In this document: piece by piece, positions 49,933 to 59,967 of the stretch
Position numbering within the stretch: the first letter of the stretch is position 1
How the letters are laid out: every line of letters starts with the position of its first letter
Assembly: GCF_016792905.1 (NCBI RefSeq)
Contig: NZ_JAEULP010000036.1
Coordinates: 44,109-108,108 of the forward strand
Reading direction: 5' to 3'
Length of the DNA stretch: 64,000 nucleotides
DNA from: Tabrizicola sp.
Lineage (GTDB): Bacteria; Pseudomonadota; Alphaproteobacteria; Rhodobacterales; Rhodobacteraceae
Made by a program: the position numbers and the translations under genes
The notes under the pieces: model-generated
The model's input: the letters and a program-made list of their open reading frames with translations, nothing else
Told to the model about the DNA's origin: nothing
The model's database searches: none

Positions 49933-49942
49933 ACCGATCGGT
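49933..49942. promoter_or_regulatory. Palindrome accgatcggt upstream of the E1 gene
   Basis: A perfect 10-base palindrome in the divergent E1/LysR promoter region, about 80 bases before the E1 start, preceded by ctag. The form resembles TetR-family operators, but no TetR gene is in the window. Confidence 0.3.
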
Positions 49943-49999
49943 GTTTTGACCCGTGTATCTGAAGGAAAACTCCAGTAGAACCGACAAAATGTCGCCAAT

Positions 50000-50018
50000 A
50001 TGTGAGCTTTCCGCACAT
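50000..50018. promoter_or_regulatory. Inverted repeat over the LysR start codon
   Basis: ATGTG-N9-CACAT (50000-50004 and 50014-50018) overlaps the LysR start ATG at 50017. Its position suits autorepression by the LysR protein and shared control of the divergent E1 operon. Confidence 0.3.
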
Positions 50019-50937
50019 GATCGCCCCCCGCCGCTTCCTGCCCTCGGTCAGCTCCCTTCTTGCGCTGGAAGCGGTGGAACGCCTCGGCTCGGCCACCCTG
50101 GCGGCGGGAGAGCTGTCGCTGACCCATTCCGCCATCTCGCGCCAGCTGCGGCATCTGGAGGACCAGATCGGCGTTACCCTCTTCGAACGCACCGGCCGCG
50201 CGCTGGTCCTGACCCCCGCGGGCCGCGACTATGCCGCCACCGCGCGGGGCTACCTGCAGGACCTCGCCCGCTCCAGCCTGAAACTGCGCGCCGCCGGTGC
50301 GCGGATGTCGCTGAACCTCGCCGTCCTGCCTGCCTTTGGCAGCCACTGGCTCCTGCCCCGGCTCAAGGCCTTCACCGACGCCCATCCCGAGGTGACGGTG
50401 AACCTCTCCACCCGCCTTGCCTCCTTCGACTTCGCCCGCGAACCCTTCGACGCCGCCGTGCATTTCGGCACCGGCGACTGGCAGGGGGTCGACTACCTGG
50501 AACTGATGCGCGAACGGGTGATCCCCGCCGGGGCGCCCTCCCTTCTGCCCGAAGGCCCGCTCCCGCCCGAGCGCCTGCTTACCTTCCCCCTCCTCCACCT
50601 CGAAAGCCGCCCCGGCGCCTGGGAAGACTGGTTCGCCCGCCGCAAGGTCCCGGTCGACAGGCTGCGGGGGATGCTGTTCGACACCTTCGCCCACATGTCC
50701 GAGGCGGCGGCCCTGGGTTTCGGCCTGGCGCTCTTGCCGTCCTTCCTGTTCGAGGCAGAGGCGGAGCGGGGTCGACTGGTCGCGGCAGTGGAGGGGTTCG
50801 AGACGCTGGAAGCCAGCTATTCGCTGGTCTGGCCGAAGGGGCGGGTGGTCAGCAGGCCGCTGGGGATGCTGGTGGAGTGGTTGGGGCGCAACGATTCAGA
50901 AATCGACCCGCGCTCCAATTTCACCAATGCCCTTTAG
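50017..50937 (+). CDS. LysR-family regulator (GcvA-like)
   Basis: A 306-residue LysR-type regulator. The winged helix-turn-helix spans about residues 10-65 (LALEAVERLGSATLAAGELSLTHSAISRQLRHLE, cut at the turn), followed by a substrate-binding effector domain with LPAFGSHWLLPRL. The ATG at 50017 gives the usual short lead-in; a GTG at 50002 adds five residues. Divergent from the E1-acyltransferase-antiquitin unit and the likely activator of it. The last ~14 residues overlap the AT-rich gene that converges on it, suggesting that its original 3' end was changed when that gene arrived. Confidence 0.88.
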   Translation: MIAPRRFLPSVSSLLALEAVERLGSATLAAGELSLTHSAISRQLRHLEDQIGVTLFERTGRALVLTPAGRDYAATARGYLQDLARSSLKLRAAGARMSLNLAVLPAFGSHWLLPRLKAFTDAHPEVTVNLSTRLASFDFAREPFDAAVHFGTGDWQGVDYLELMRERVIPAGAPSLLPEGPLPPERLLTFPLLHLESRPGAWEDWFARRKVPVDRLRGMLFDTFAHMSEAAALGFGLALLPSFLFEAEAERGRLVAAVEGFETLEASYSLVWPKGRVVSRPLGMLVEWLGRNDSEIDPRSNFTNAL

Positions 50938-51642
50938 AAAAGTTGACTGGATGCCAGTAGAAAGAAGAAGATAGTTCATAAATTCTTTCTCATTGTCCTT
51001 TAGTGCATTCCTGTCACCAAATACAAATGCTCCCTTTTCTCGATCTAATCTGAAAGACGAGACGCTGGAGAGGGAGTTTGGGTGCCCAAAGTTTGACAAC
51101 CAACCATACGAATCAAGAATAAGCCCAGAACACTGACCGTCCGTTATCGACTTGAGGTATCGATCCGCCTTCTCGATCATTGTCATCACGTTGATAGGCT
51201 TTAGAACATCCGGGAAATCCGATCCAGAGTGGCCCAACATTGCTGCTGCAATCTTGTCATGAAGATCCTCAAACGTAAGCCTTGCCTTCTCATAAGCGAT
51301 GAGTTGATCACAGAGAAAACCAAGTAGCGCGGTCGTTTCAAAGTGACCCCGAGCCAGCAGAGCTAGAGAGTGAGTGTTGTTAAGCCCTAGAAGTCTTGTG
51401 AAGCCAATGATTAGATTTATGGAGCGAGTCAAGCTTGCTTGAAAAATTGAATCGAGCGTGAAACGCGCACGCCGTCTTTCTGTAATTTCAGAGATCTCTC
51501 CAAATTCAACAGACTCCCTTCTCATTTTGACGAGATCAAGGAAGTAGTCTAATATCTGCGTGCAGTCTTCACCAAGACCCTTCGCACGGAGGGTATGCAG
51601 CCTTCTTGGGCTAAAGAGTTGGTTCGTGGTCTTCTTGGTCAA
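50896..51642 (-). CDS. AT-rich orphan gene, unknown function
   Basis: A 248-residue, mainly helical protein with no recognised domain. Segments such as LGLNNTHSLALLARGHFETTALLGFLCDQL suggest a helical bundle like DUF5677-type proteins, a guess. It has no signal peptide. Base composition is visibly lower in G+C than anything else in the window (many aaa, ttt and ata codons), so it was probably acquired recently. It converges on the LysR gene, overlapping its end by 42 bases, and ends up just upstream of an aminobutyraldehyde-type dehydrogenase gene on the same strand. No flanking repeats or integrase are seen. Confidence 0.7.
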   Translation of the reverse strand: MTKKTTNQLFSPRRLHTLRAKGLGEDCTQILDYFLDLVKMRRESVEFGEISEITERRRARFTLDSIFQASLTRSINLIIGFTRLLGLNNTHSLALLARGHFETTALLGFLCDQLIAYEKARLTFEDLHDKIAAAMLGHSGSDFPDVLKPINVMTMIEKADRYLKSITDGQCSGLILDSYGWLSNFGHPNSLSSVSSFRLDREKGAFVFGDRNALKDNEKEFMNYLLLSTGIQSTFLKGIGEIGARVDF

Positions 51643-51664
51643 TGCTTTAGACTTTAATCCATCC

Positions 51665-53107
51665 TTACCCCCACTTCACCATCACATGCCGGACCACCGT
51701 GTAGTCCTCCAGCGCATAGGCCGACATATCCTTGCCGTAGCCGGATTGCTTCAACCCGCCGTGCGGCATTTCGTTGGTCAGCATGAAATGGGTGTTGATC
51801 CAGGTGCAGCCGTAGCGCAGCCGCGCTGCCGTGGCCATCGCCCGGCCCACGTCGCGGGTCCAGACTGAACTCGCCAGCCCGTAGTCGCTGTCGTTGGCCC
51901 AGGTGACCGCGTCGTCCACATCCGAGAATGGCGTGACCGACACCACCGGCCCGAAGACCTCCCGCCTCACAATCTCGTCGTCCTGCTTCGCCCCGGCCAC
52001 CACGGTCGGGCGGTAGTAGAAGCCCTGCTCCATCGCCTCGCCGCCTGTCGTCACCTGCACATGGTTCAGCTCGCGCGCGCGGTTGACGAAGCTCGCCACC
52101 CGGTCGCGCTGGCGCTGGCTGATCAACGGGCCGATTTCGTTCGTCGTGTCGTCCTCGGCCCCCAGCACGATGGACGCGGCGGCAGAGGTCAGGTCGGCCA
52201 CCAGATTGTCGTAGACCTTCTTCCCGGCATAGACCCGGCAGGCGGCGGTGCAGTCCTGCCCAGCATTGTAGAAGCTGAACGCCCGCAGCCCCTCGACCAC
52301 CTCCGAAATATCGGCATCGTCAAACACGATCACCGGGGCCTTGCCGCCCAGTTCCAGATGCGTGCGCTTCACCGTCTTGGCGGCGGCGTCCAGCATCTTC
52401 TTGCCGGTCGCCACGTCGCCGGTCAGGCTGATCATGTCGACGCCCGGATGGTTGATCAGGTAGTTGCCGACCGTCTGCCCCCGGCCCGCGATCACGTTGA
52501 CCACGCCTTCCGGCAGCACATCCGCCAGCACATGCGCCAGCTTCAGCGCGGTCAGGGGCGTCTGCTCGGAGGGCTTGAAGACCACGGTATTGCCGCCGCC
52601 AATGGCGGGGCCAAGTTTCCAGGCCATCATCATCAGCGGGTAGTTCCAGGGGGCGATCGAGGCCACCACCCCCACCGGATCGCGGCGGATCATCGAGGTG
52701 TGGCCCGAGAGATACTCCCCCGCCACCGTGCCGGTCATGCAGCGCACTGCCCCGGCGAAGTAGCGGAAACAGTCGACGATGGCCGGGATTTCGTCATTCC
52801 GGGCCGCGTTGATCGGCTTGCCGCAGTTCAGCGCCTCCAGCGCCGCGAAGGCATCGGCCTCGGCCTCGATCCGGTCGGCGATGGTCAGAAGCGCTGCCGA
52901 CCGTTCGGCGGGCGTCGTCCGCGACCAGCCGTCAAAGGCCTTGCGCGCCGCGGCCACGGCCCGGTCGACCTGCGCGGTCGAGGCTTCGGGCACCTCCAGG
53001 ATCAAGGCACCTGTGCGCGGGTTCAGGACGGATTCCTTGGCCTCCTGCCCTGCCTCGAAGGCAGAGCCGATCAGAAGCGCGGTGTCGATTTTCACATGCT
53101 GATTCAT
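51665..53107 (-). CDS. Gamma-aminobutyraldehyde-type dehydrogenase
   Basis: NAD-dependent aldehyde dehydrogenase of 480 residues, closest in style to PatD/betaine-aldehyde dehydrogenases: [22 protein letters not shown] split in the coenzyme region, [17 protein letters not shown] with the catalytic Glu, and [10 protein letters not shown] with the nucleophilic cysteine. With the polyamine-type ABC genes directly upstream (11-base gap), oxidation of 4-aminobutyraldehyde from putrescine is the likely role. The ATG at 53107 gives the start [14 protein letters not shown]. Confidence 0.88.
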   Translation of the reverse strand: MNQHVKIDTALLIGSAFEAGQEAKESVLNPRTGALILEVPEASTAQVDRAVAAARKAFDGWSRTTPAERSAALLTIADRIEAEADAFAALEALNCGKPINAARNDEIPAIVDCFRYFAGAVRCMTGTVAGEYLSGHTSMIRRDPVGVVASIAPWNYPLMMMAWKLGPAIGGGNTVVFKPSEQTPLTALKLAHVLADVLPEGVVNVIAGRGQTVGNYLINHPGVDMISLTGDVATGKKMLDAAAKTVKRTHLELGGKAPVIVFDDADISEVVEGLRAFSFYNAGQDCTAACRVYAGKKVYDNLVADLTSAAASIVLGAEDDTTNEIGPLISQRQRDRVASFVNRARELNHVQVTTGGEAMEQGFYYRPTVVAGAKQDDEIVRREVFGPVVSVTPFSDVDDAVTWANDSDYGLASSVWTRDVGRAMATAARLRYGCTWINTHFMLTNEMPHGGLKQSGYGKDMSAYALEDYTVVRHVMVKWG

Positions 53108-53118
53108 GGGTTTGGTCC

Positions 53119-53937
53119 CTATTTGCCCATTCCGGCGGTTTCGGAGCCGCCGCGAGTCAGGTAGTAGGCTGCAAGGATGGGGAAGAAGGTGGCCGCGAAG
53201 ACCACGATGGCGACGACGTTCGTCACCGGCCGCTGGCGGGGGCGGATCAACTCGTCCAGCATCCAGATCGGCAGGGTCTTGGCCTCGGCGCCCGATCCGG
53301 CGGTGAAGATGGTGACGATCACCTCGTCGAACGACAGCGCGAAGGCCAGCATCCCTCCGGCCAGAAGGGCCGAGCCCATGTTGGGGAGGAGGACGTGGCG
53401 GAAGGTCTGGAACGCATTGGCGCCAAGGTCGGCACTCGCCTCCATGATGCCCCCGGACAATCGGCGCAGGCGGGCGACGGCGTTGTTGTAGACGATGACG
53501 ATGCAGAAGGTCGCGTGGCCCAGGACGATGGTCCAGACGCTGAAGGGCACGTCCATGATCCCGAAGGCCGAGCGCAGCGCCATGCCGGTGATCACCCCGG
53601 GCAATGCGATGGGAAGCAGGATCAGGAGGCTGATCTGGTCGCGCCCGAAGAAGGCCGTCCGGGTCATCGCGGCGGCGACCAGCGTGCCGAGGATGAGGGC
53701 AATGGAGGTGGCGATGGTGGCCACCCGCAGGGACAGCCACAGCGGCGGCCAGATGTCGGGGCGGTCATACCATGCGGTCGCGAACCACCGCGTCGTCAGG
53801 CCGGGCGGCGGGAACTGGAAGCTGCGCTCTTCGGTGGTGAAGGCGTAAAGGAAGATCAGGAGGATCGGCAGGTGGAGGAAGAGGAGGCCGCCGATGGCAG
53901 CCGCCCGCAGGGAAAGCGGAGAGCGATCAGAGAGCAT
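53119..53937 (-). CDS. Polyamine-type ABC permease (PotC/PotI-like)
   Basis: Inner-membrane permease of 272 residues with six helices; the EAA-type loop is [20 protein letters not shown]. The second helix cluster [12 protein letters not shown] and the late [16 protein letters not shown] are typical of PotC. It pairs with the PotB-like gene upstream (11-base overlap) and precedes the aldehyde dehydrogenase. Confidence 0.92.
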   Translation of the reverse strand: MLSDRSPLSLRAAAIGGLLFLHLPILLIFLYAFTTEERSFQFPPPGLTTRWFATAWYDRPDIWPPLWLSLRVATIATSIALILGTLVAAAMTRTAFFGRDQISLLILLPIALPGVITGMALRSAFGIMDVPFSVWTIVLGHATFCIVIVYNNAVARLRRLSGGIMEASADLGANAFQTFRHVLLPNMGSALLAGGMLAFALSFDEVIVTIFTAGSGAEAKTLPIWMLDELIRPRQRPVTNVVAIVVFAATFFPILAAYYLTRGGSETAGMGK

Positions 53938-54865
53938 CGAACGCCCCCATCCGCCGCGCAATCGCAAGATAGACCAGCATCACCGCGATCGGCACCACGG
54001 CGAAGGCCGCCGCCAAGGGGATGTTCCCCGCCGTGCCCTGCAGCTGGTAGACCGCCATGCCGATGAAATTGGCGGAATTGCCGATGATCTGCGGAATGAT
54101 GTAGTCGCCCAGCGTCAGCGAGAAGGTGAAGATCGACCCGGCGATCACCCCCGGCAGCGCCAGGGGCAGGATCACGGTGCGGAAGGTCTGGCCCCGCGTC
54201 GCCCCAAGATCCGCCGAAGCCTCCAGCATGGAATTCGGCACCCGCTCCAAGGCGGCCTGCATCGGCAGGATCATATAGGGCAGCCAGATGTAGACGAAGA
54301 CCGCGAAGGTCCCCAGCGGCGAGGTCGATAGCGAAGACCCCTCCAGCCCGGGGATCGACAGCAGCCCGTCGATGATCCACGAGCTATGGGTGCGTTCCGC
54401 CGCCCAGCCGATGATGCCCTCCTTGGCCAGGATCAGCTTCCAGGCATAGACCTTGACCAGGTAGCTCGACCACAGGGGCAGCATGACGCCCAGGTAGAAG
54501 GCGGCCTTCCAGTGCCCCTTGGCATAGCGGGCCGCATAATAGGCGATGGGGAAGGCCAGCGCGGCGCAAGCCAGCGTCACGACCGCCGCCATGATCACCG
54601 TGCGGACCAGGATGTCGAAGTTCGACGGGCGCAGCAGCTCGGCATAGGTCTTGAGGGTGAATTCCTGCTTCACCACGCCGGAGAATTCGTCGATCGAGTA
54701 GAAGCTTTGCCAGAGCAGAGCGACCAGCGAGCCGAGGTAGACCACCCCCAGCCACAGAAGCGGCGGGGTAAGAAGGATCGCCAGCAGCACCCTCGGATGC
54801 CGCCAGAAGGTAGCGGTCATTCGGTCGGCGAACCCGCGCGCGGGCAGGATCGCGGGGGCGCTCAT
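53927..54865 (-). CDS. Polyamine-type ABC permease (PotB/PotH-like)
   Basis: Inner-membrane permease of 312 residues with six helices. Typical parts are [20 protein letters not shown] and the EAA-type loop [20 protein letters not shown], then [15 protein letters not shown]. It overlaps the ATPase gene (ATGA) and the PotC-like gene, and belongs to the binding protein-ATPase-permease-permease-ALDH unit. Confidence 0.92.
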   Translation of the reverse strand: MSAPAILPARGFADRMTATFWRHPRVLLAILLTPPLLWLGVVYLGSLVALLWQSFYSIDEFSGVVKQEFTLKTYAELLRPSNFDILVRTVIMAAVVTLACAALAFPIAYYAARYAKGHWKAAFYLGVMLPLWSSYLVKVYAWKLILAKEGIIGWAAERTHSSWIIDGLLSIPGLEGSSLSTSPLGTFAVFVYIWLPYMILPMQAALERVPNSMLEASADLGATRGQTFRTVILPLALPGVIAGSIFTFSLTLGDYIIPQIIGNSANFIGMAVYQLQGTAGNIPLAAAFAVVPIAVMLVYLAIARRMGAFDAL

Positions 54866-55848
54866 GCCGCGCCCATCAGGTGCAGCGCGCCCTGGTCGAA
54901 GGCGATGGCAGTCGTCGTCCCCTCGGCAGGCACCGGCTGGCCTGCGGGGACAAGGGCGGCAATCTCGGTGCCCTGCGCCTCGATCACCACTCTTGTCCCG
55001 GATCCCAGATAGCGCAGCGCCGTGACCCTGCCGGAGACCGGGCCACTGGCCGCAAGCCGCGTCGCCTCGGGCCGCAGGCTCGCCCATTCCGCCGGACCGC
55101 CCAGCGCGCGGGTCAGGTCGGGGGGCAGCACGTTCGACGACCCGACGAAATCCGCGACGAAGCGGGTCGCCGGACGGTCGTAGATGTCCTGCGGGCTGCC
55201 GATCTGGGCGATCCGGCCTTCGTTGAACACCGCCAGGCTGTCGGCCATCGACAGCGCCTCGTGCTGGTCGTGGGTGACGAAGACGAAGGTCAGGCCCAGC
55301 CGTTTCTGCAAGGCCTTCAGCTCGTCCTGCATCGCCTCGCGCAGCTTCAGGTCCAGCGCCCCCAGCGGTTCGTCCAAGAGCAGCACCCGGGGCTCATTCA
55401 CCAAGGCCCGGGCCAGCGCCACCCGCTGCCGCTGACCGCCCGACAATTGCGCGGGCTTGCGGTCGCCGTAGGCACCAAGCTTCACCAAGGCCAGCATTTC
55501 GTCAGCCTTGGCGCGGCGCTGGCTGCGGCCCATGCCCTTGACCATCAGCCCATAGGCCACGTTGTCGCGCACGTTCATATGCGGGAACAGCGCATAGTCC
55601 TGGAACACCGTATTCACGTTGCGCAGATGCGGGGGCGTGTTCGACACGTCCTCGCCGAAGATGCGGATCGCGCCGCCGGTGGGTTTCTCGAACCCCGAGA
55701 TCAGCCGCAGGCAGGTGGTCTTGCCCGACCCCGACGGCCCGAGCATGGCGAAGAACGATCCCTCGGCGATGGTCAGGTCGACGCCATCGACGGCCTTCAC
55801 ATTGCCGAAATGACGGGAAACATTGGAAAATTCGACAGCTGCGGTCAT
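54862..55848 (-). CDS. Polyamine-type ABC ATPase (PotA/PotG-like)
   Basis: ATP-binding subunit of 328 residues with Walker [10 protein letters not shown], signature [15 protein letters not shown], Walker [13 protein letters not shown] and switch VTHDQ. The C-terminal TOBE domain (about 235-325) is typical for Pot/Ugp-type systems. It lies about 100 bases after the binding-protein gene, with an inverted repeat between, and overlaps the first permease gene. Confidence 0.93.
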   Translation of the reverse strand: MTAAVEFSNVSRHFGNVKAVDGVDLTIAEGSFFAMLGPSGSGKTTCLRLISGFEKPTGGAIRIFGEDVSNTPPHLRNVNTVFQDYALFPHMNVRDNVAYGLMVKGMGRSQRRAKADEMLALVKLGAYGDRKPAQLSGGQRQRVALARALVNEPRVLLLDEPLGALDLKLREAMQDELKALQKRLGLTFVFVTHDQHEALSMADSLAVFNEGRIAQIGSPQDIYDRPATRFVADFVGSSNVLPPDLTRALGGPAEWASLRPEATRLAASGPVSGRVTALRYLGSGTRVVIEAQGTEIAALVPAGQPVPAEGTTTAIAFDQGALHLMGAA

Positions 55849-55857
55849 GGGACATCC

Positions 55858-55909
55858 GTAGGGTGGGTGAAACCCACCGTTTCGCGGCGGTGGGTTTCAC
55901 CCACCCTAC
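55858..55909. repeat. Perfect inverted repeat between SBP and ATPase genes
   Basis: Arms of 21 bases (gtagggtgggtgaaacccacc at 55858-55878, one base shown over the arm is avoided; mirror at 55889-55909) with a 10-base loop. It is of the widespread gtagggtggg...ccaccctac intergenic repeat type. Between a binding-protein gene and its transporter genes such a stem may stabilise the first part of the message. Confidence 0.75.
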
Positions 55910-55949
55910 AATCGCCCCCGCCCGGTCAGGGACGGGGGCAGGAACCGGA

Positions 55950-57107
55950 CTACCGCCCGCCGATCACGCCGATATAGTCGCTGACCCAGCGGTAATAGGG
56001 CACGCAGGCCCCTTCGCCCTGCGAGCAGTTCGACACCGGGGTGGTCCAGAACCGGATCTTGTCGAAATCATCCATCCCGTTCGCGGTGCAGCTTTCCTTG
56101 GTCGACATGCCCGACCCGTCGGTGCAGGCCGCCGGAACCGACGGGTTGGCCCCGAACCAGACCGCCAGGTCGGATTGCAGGTTCGACGACAGCGTGTGCT
56201 CCATCCACAGATAGGCGCAGGTCGGGTTCTTGGCATCGACATGCATCATCGTGGTGTCGGCCCAGCCCGTCGCGCCTTCCTCCGGGATCGTCGAGGCGAT
56301 CGGCAGGCCTTCCGACTTCAAGAGGTTCACCTGGAACGGCCAGGAACCGGACGCGACGACGCCCTCGTTCTTGAAGTCGTCCATCTGGATGAAGGCGTCG
56401 TGCCAGTAGCGGCTGACCAGCTCGCGCTGGCCGCGCAGCAGGTCCAGCGCGGCCTTGTACTGCTCCTCGTTCAGCTCGTAGGGCGAGGTGATCTTGAGTT
56501 CCGGCTTGTGCGCCATCAGGTATTGCGCCGCGTCGGCGATGTGGATCGGCCCGTCATAGGCCTGCACCCGGCCCTTGTTCGACTTGCCGTCGGGCAGGTT
56601 CTGTTCCTCGAACACCACCGACCAGGATTTCGGCGCTTCCTTGAAGACATCCGTGTTGTACATCAGCACGTTCGGTCCCCACATGTAGGGCACGCCGTAA
56701 TGCACCCCGTCGACCGTGTGCCAGGCGGCATTCTGCAACCGCTCGTCCACGTTCTTCCAGGACGGGATCAGGTCGGTGTTGATCGGCTGCACCCGGTCGC
56801 CCGCGACCAGCCGCAACGAGGCATCGCCCGAGGCGGTGACAAGGTCGAACCCGCCCTCGTTCATCAGAGCGACCATCTCGTCCGAGGTGTTCGCCGTCTT
56901 CACATTGACCTTGCAGCCCGAAGAGGCTTCGAACTTCGTCACCCAGTCGAAAGCCTTGTCGGTCTCGCCCCGCTCGACATAGCCGGGCCAGGCGACGATG
57001 GTCAGCTGGCCTTCCGGTTCGCCAAGGGCCGTAACCTGGGCCATCGCGGGGGTCAGGCCGGTCAGAAGCGCAAGCGTCGTGGTTCCCAGAAGTTTGAGAC
57101 GGTTCAT
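55950..57107 (-). CDS. Polyamine-type periplasmic binding protein (PotD/PotF-like)
   Basis: Binding protein of 385 residues with a signal peptide cut near residue 23 (LTGLTPAMAQ). The mature start GQLTIVAWPGYVERG and the segment GVPYMWGPNVLMYNTDVF are typical of spermidine/putrescine-type binding proteins. Several cysteines near the C-terminus (about residues 318-375) may form disulfides. It is the first gene of the transporter unit; an aldehyde dehydrogenase follows the permeases, favouring putrescine or a related diamine. Confidence 0.9.
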   Translation of the reverse strand: MNRLKLLGTTTLALLTGLTPAMAQVTALGEPEGQLTIVAWPGYVERGETDKAFDWVTKFEASSGCKVNVKTANTSDEMVALMNEGGFDLVTASGDASLRLVAGDRVQPINTDLIPSWKNVDERLQNAAWHTVDGVHYGVPYMWGPNVLMYNTDVFKEAPKSWSVVFEEQNLPDGKSNKGRVQAYDGPIHIADAAQYLMAHKPELKITSPYELNEEQYKAALDLLRGQRELVSRYWHDAFIQMDDFKNEGVVASGSWPFQVNLLKSEGLPIASTIPEEGATGWADTTMMHVDAKNPTCAYLWMEHTLSSNLQSDLAVWFGANPSVPAACTDGSGMSTKESCTANGMDDFDKIRFWTTPVSNCSQGEGACVPYYRWVSDYIGVIGGR

Positions 57108-57331
57108 GGCAGACTCCCGTTGGTTTTGTCTCTGGCGGTATCGCGGACGGTCCGTTCCCCGGACTTGGGCAAAAGCGTAGGAGGTCGCCGAACTTTCGCA
57201 ATAACAAAATTCTGAAGCTAGCTATCGGTTTTTCCGATGGAATGACGATAGGCTGTGGCGGGGCAACGACTCTGCGATACTTGCTCCGGGGTTTCACACC
57301 GGATATCCCGCAGCGAACAGGACAGGACGTG

Positions 57332-58516
57332 ATGGCGCGCATGCTGATGATTGCTCCGGCTCCGGTGATCGAGACCGAGGGCCGTGTCTGGCTGGACGTG
57401 AAATTCGTCGAGGGGATGCGCGTGCAGCAGGCGCATTGGCCCAGCCGGATCACCTGCCTCCTGCGACGCGGTGCCGCCGCCATCCCGTTCGGGCGCGACT
57501 ACGATGCCGACGACCTGCCTTTCGACCTGATGCTGCTTGAGCCTGACGAGCCGGTCGCGGCCCGGCACCTGTCGGGCCATGACCTGATCTATGCCGGGGC
57601 CGACGATTTCCGCTGCCTTGGCCTGACCGATCTGCTGACGCCGGGGCAGAAGGTTGTCTACGTCATTGAATATACCGACGAAACCCGCCGCCAGATTCTG
57701 AACCTCGACCGAAACCGCGGGCCGGTCAGCCGCTTGAAGGGGCGGGTCTGGCTGATGCAGCAGGAACGGCGCCGGCGCCGGGCCTTCCGCGCGGCGCAGG
57801 GACTGCAATCGAACGGCTATCCGGCGCACGATCTTTACGGCCCGATGTGCCGCGACAGCCTTCTGTATCTCGATGGGCGCATGACGCCCGACCTCTTCGC
57901 GACCGAAGCCGAGATGCGCGCGCGCGAGACCTTGCGCGCGGCGGGCGGGCCGCTGCGGCTGGTCTATTCCGGGCGACTGGAAACCATGAAGGGCGCGCAG
58001 GACTTGCTGCCGGTCGCCCGCCGCCTGATCGAACGCGGCGTCGATTTCACGCTGGACATCTTCGGCACCGGGTCGCTGGAGGCCGAGATTGCCGCGAGCA
58101 TTCGCAGCCTGCCCGTTCCAGAGCGCGTGCGGCTGCGGGGCGTCGTGGATTTCGAGGCGGAACTCGTTCCCTTCACCCGCCAGAACGCCGATATCTTCCT
58201 CGGATGTCATCGGCAGTCCGATCCTTCCTGCACCTATGTCGAGGCGATGGGCTGCGGCGTTGCCGTGGCCAGCTACGACAACCGGATGTGGCAACGTCTG
58301 AACGGCGAGGCGCAAGCCGGATGGGGCGCACCGCTGGGCAATGTTCTTGCACTGGCCGACCGCATCGCCGACGTGGCGCACGACCCCGGGGCGATCACCC
58401 GGTGCAGCCGCAACGCCTGGACCTTCTCGCAGGCGCACGGCTTCCTGCCGGAATTCCGGCGCCGGATGGGGCACCTGGCCCGCATTGCCGGGGTATCCCT
58501 GCAGCCGGTTGCCTAG
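57332..58516 (+). CDS. Glycosyltransferase (GT4-like)
   Basis: Predicted GT-B glycosyltransferase of 394 residues; cytoplasmic. The C-terminal nucleotide-sugar half carries LRLVYSGRLETMKGAQDLLPVA, LDIFGTGSLE and the EX7E-like region DPSCTYVEAMGCGVAVASYDN split around the conserved Glu. The sugar donor and acceptor are unknown. It stands alone between the divergent polyamine operon and a convergent LysR gene. A GTG three bases earlier is possible; the ATG at 57332 has a purine-rich gacagga before it. Confidence 0.82.
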   Translation: MARMLMIAPAPVIETEGRVWLDVKFVEGMRVQQAHWPSRITCLLRRGAAAIPFGRDYDADDLPFDLMLLEPDEPVAARHLSGHDLIYAGADDFRCLGLTDLLTPGQKVVYVIEYTDETRRQILNLDRNRGPVSRLKGRVWLMQQERRRRRAFRAAQGLQSNGYPAHDLYGPMCRDSLLYLDGRMTPDLFATEAEMRARETLRAAGGPLRLVYSGRLETMKGAQDLLPVARRLIERGVDFTLDIFGTGSLEAEIAASIRSLPVPERVRLRGVVDFEAELVPFTRQNADIFLGCHRQSDPSCTYVEAMGCGVAVASYDNRMWQRLNGEAQAGWGAPLGNVLALADRIADVAHDPGAITRCSRNAWTFSQAHGFLPEFRRRMGHLARIAGVSLQPVA

Positions 58517-59421
58517 CTGGGCCGCACCGCCGTGGTGCTTTGCGCCGACCGGATGAAATTGCTCGCCGGGGCAGTCATCGGCGCGCCCTTGCGCCAGGCA
58601 AGCCCGACCTGCACCGACGGCAGGTCTCCCGAGACATCGCGGATCTCGATCCGGTCCCCTTCCAGCGACCAGGGCCGGTAGACAAGGCTTGGCAGGATCG
58701 CGAGCCCCGCCCCCGTGGCGACCAGGCTGCGCACCGCCTCGACGCTGCGGGTGCGGAAGGTGATCTGCGGCTTGACCGGTAGGGCGGCCGTCAGGCTCCG
58801 GGTCGATTCCTCGATCTCGTCGACCATCAGCTGGATGATCGGCTGGCCCGCCAGCTCCTCCAGCGTGATCGATTCCTGCTGCGCCAGCGGGTGCCCGAGC
58901 GGCATCCACAGCCGGTAGGGCGACACGACCAGCGTCTCCACGTTCAGCGCCAGCCTGTCCTTGACCGACGAGGTCAGAAGCACCGCCACGTCAAGCTCGC
59001 CACCGATCAGCAGGTGCTGCAGGTAATCACCGTTGTCCTCGATCACGTTCAGCTCGATCCGGGGATAGGCACGTCGGTAGCGGGCCAGGATATCCGACAG
59101 CACATAGCCCGCGACGAGGCTGGTCACGCCAAGCGAAAGGCGGCCCGTCGCGGTTTCGGCTTCCTCGACGAACGCCGACCGGGCCGTGGCCACATCCGCG
59201 AGTATCTGCCGCGCGTGGCGCAGGAAGGCGCTGCCCTTGTGGGTCATGAGGATGCCCCGCGCCTGCCGGTCGAACAGCACGACGCCCAGATCATCCTCCA
59301 GCCCCCGGATTGCCTCCGTCACCGAGGATTGGCTGATCGACAAGGCCCGCGCCGCCCCGGAAACCGACCCCGCCTCCGCGGCGGCGACGAAGAACTGCAA
59401 CTGGCGAAGGGTGAAGGCCAT
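58513..59421 (-). CDS. LysR-family regulator
   Basis: A 302-residue LysR-type regulator with the usual N-terminal helix-turn-helix (LRQLQFFVAAAEAGSVSGAARALSISQSSVTEAIRGLE, split at the turn) and an effector domain from about residue 90. Its stop overlaps the convergent glycosyltransferase stop by 4 bases. It is divergent from the small DMT transporter gene 111 bases away, a possible target. Confidence 0.9.
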   Translation of the reverse strand: MAFTLRQLQFFVAAAEAGSVSGAARALSISQSSVTEAIRGLEDDLGVVLFDRQARGILMTHKGSAFLRHARQILADVATARSAFVEEAETATGRLSLGVTSLVAGYVLSDILARYRRAYPRIELNVIEDNGDYLQHLLIGGELDVAVLLTSSVKDRLALNVETLVVSPYRLWMPLGHPLAQQESITLEELAGQPIIQLMVDEIEESTRSLTAALPVKPQITFRTRSVEAVRSLVATGAGLAILPSLVYRPWSLEGDRIEIRDVSGDLPSVQVGLAWRKGAPMTAPASNFIRSAQSTTAVRPS

Positions 59422-59532
59422 GGGAAACTGCGCAGGGGGCTTTCGGCCAATGTGACCGATCCACGCCGCAGGGCAAGGGTTGAAGCCCGACTCGCGCCAT
59501 GATCAGATACGGAAAAACGAACGGAGGCGTCG

Positions 59533-59967
59533 ATGTGGTGGATCGTGGCGGCTGTCGTGCTGGGTGGAACCGCAATCGCGATGCAGGCCCCGGTCAATGC
59601 CGCCCTCGCGCGTGAACTGGGCGGCCCGGTCCCCGCCGCGGCCGTTTCGTTCGGGGTGGGCTTCCTCGTCCTTCTCCTCATCACCCTCCTGCAGGGCCAG
59701 GGCGCGGCCTTCCTGAAACTGCCGCAGGTGCCGGCCTGGACGCTGGTCGGCGGCTGCCTTGGCGCCTGGTATGTCCTCAGCGCGGTCTGGGGCGTCTCGA
59801 CGCTGGGCGTGCTGACGCTGGTCGCCGCGCTGACGCTCGGCCAGATGTCCGCCGCCATGGTGATCGACGCGACCGGAGCCCTGGGTGTCGCGGTCCGCGA
59901 AGTGACCCTGACCCGCCTGGCCGCCGCAGGCCTGGTGATGGCCGGGCTGATCCTGTCGCGGGTCTAG
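59533..59967 (+). CDS. Small DMT-family membrane protein (YdcZ/DUF606 type)
   Basis: A 144-residue integral membrane protein with about five helices, of the DUF606/YdcZ branch of drug/metabolite transporters. The signature start GGTAIAMQAPVNAALAREL and the SAVWGVSTLGVLTLVAA helix are clear. Members often work as pairs or dimers; only one is present. Substrate unknown. The stop overlaps the convergent small gene by 4 bases. Confidence 0.85.
   Translation: MWWIVAAVVLGGTAIAMQAPVNAALARELGGPVPAAAVSFGVGFLVLLLITLLQGQGAAFLKLPQVPAWTLVGGCLGAWYVLSAVWGVSTLGVLTLVAALTLGQMSAAMVIDATGALGVAVREVTLTRLAAAGLVMAGLILSRV

Noticed and set aside
50896-51642. Part of a defence island or prophage
   Set aside because: Only one AT-rich gene; no integrase, restriction, toxin-antitoxin or phage gene nearby.
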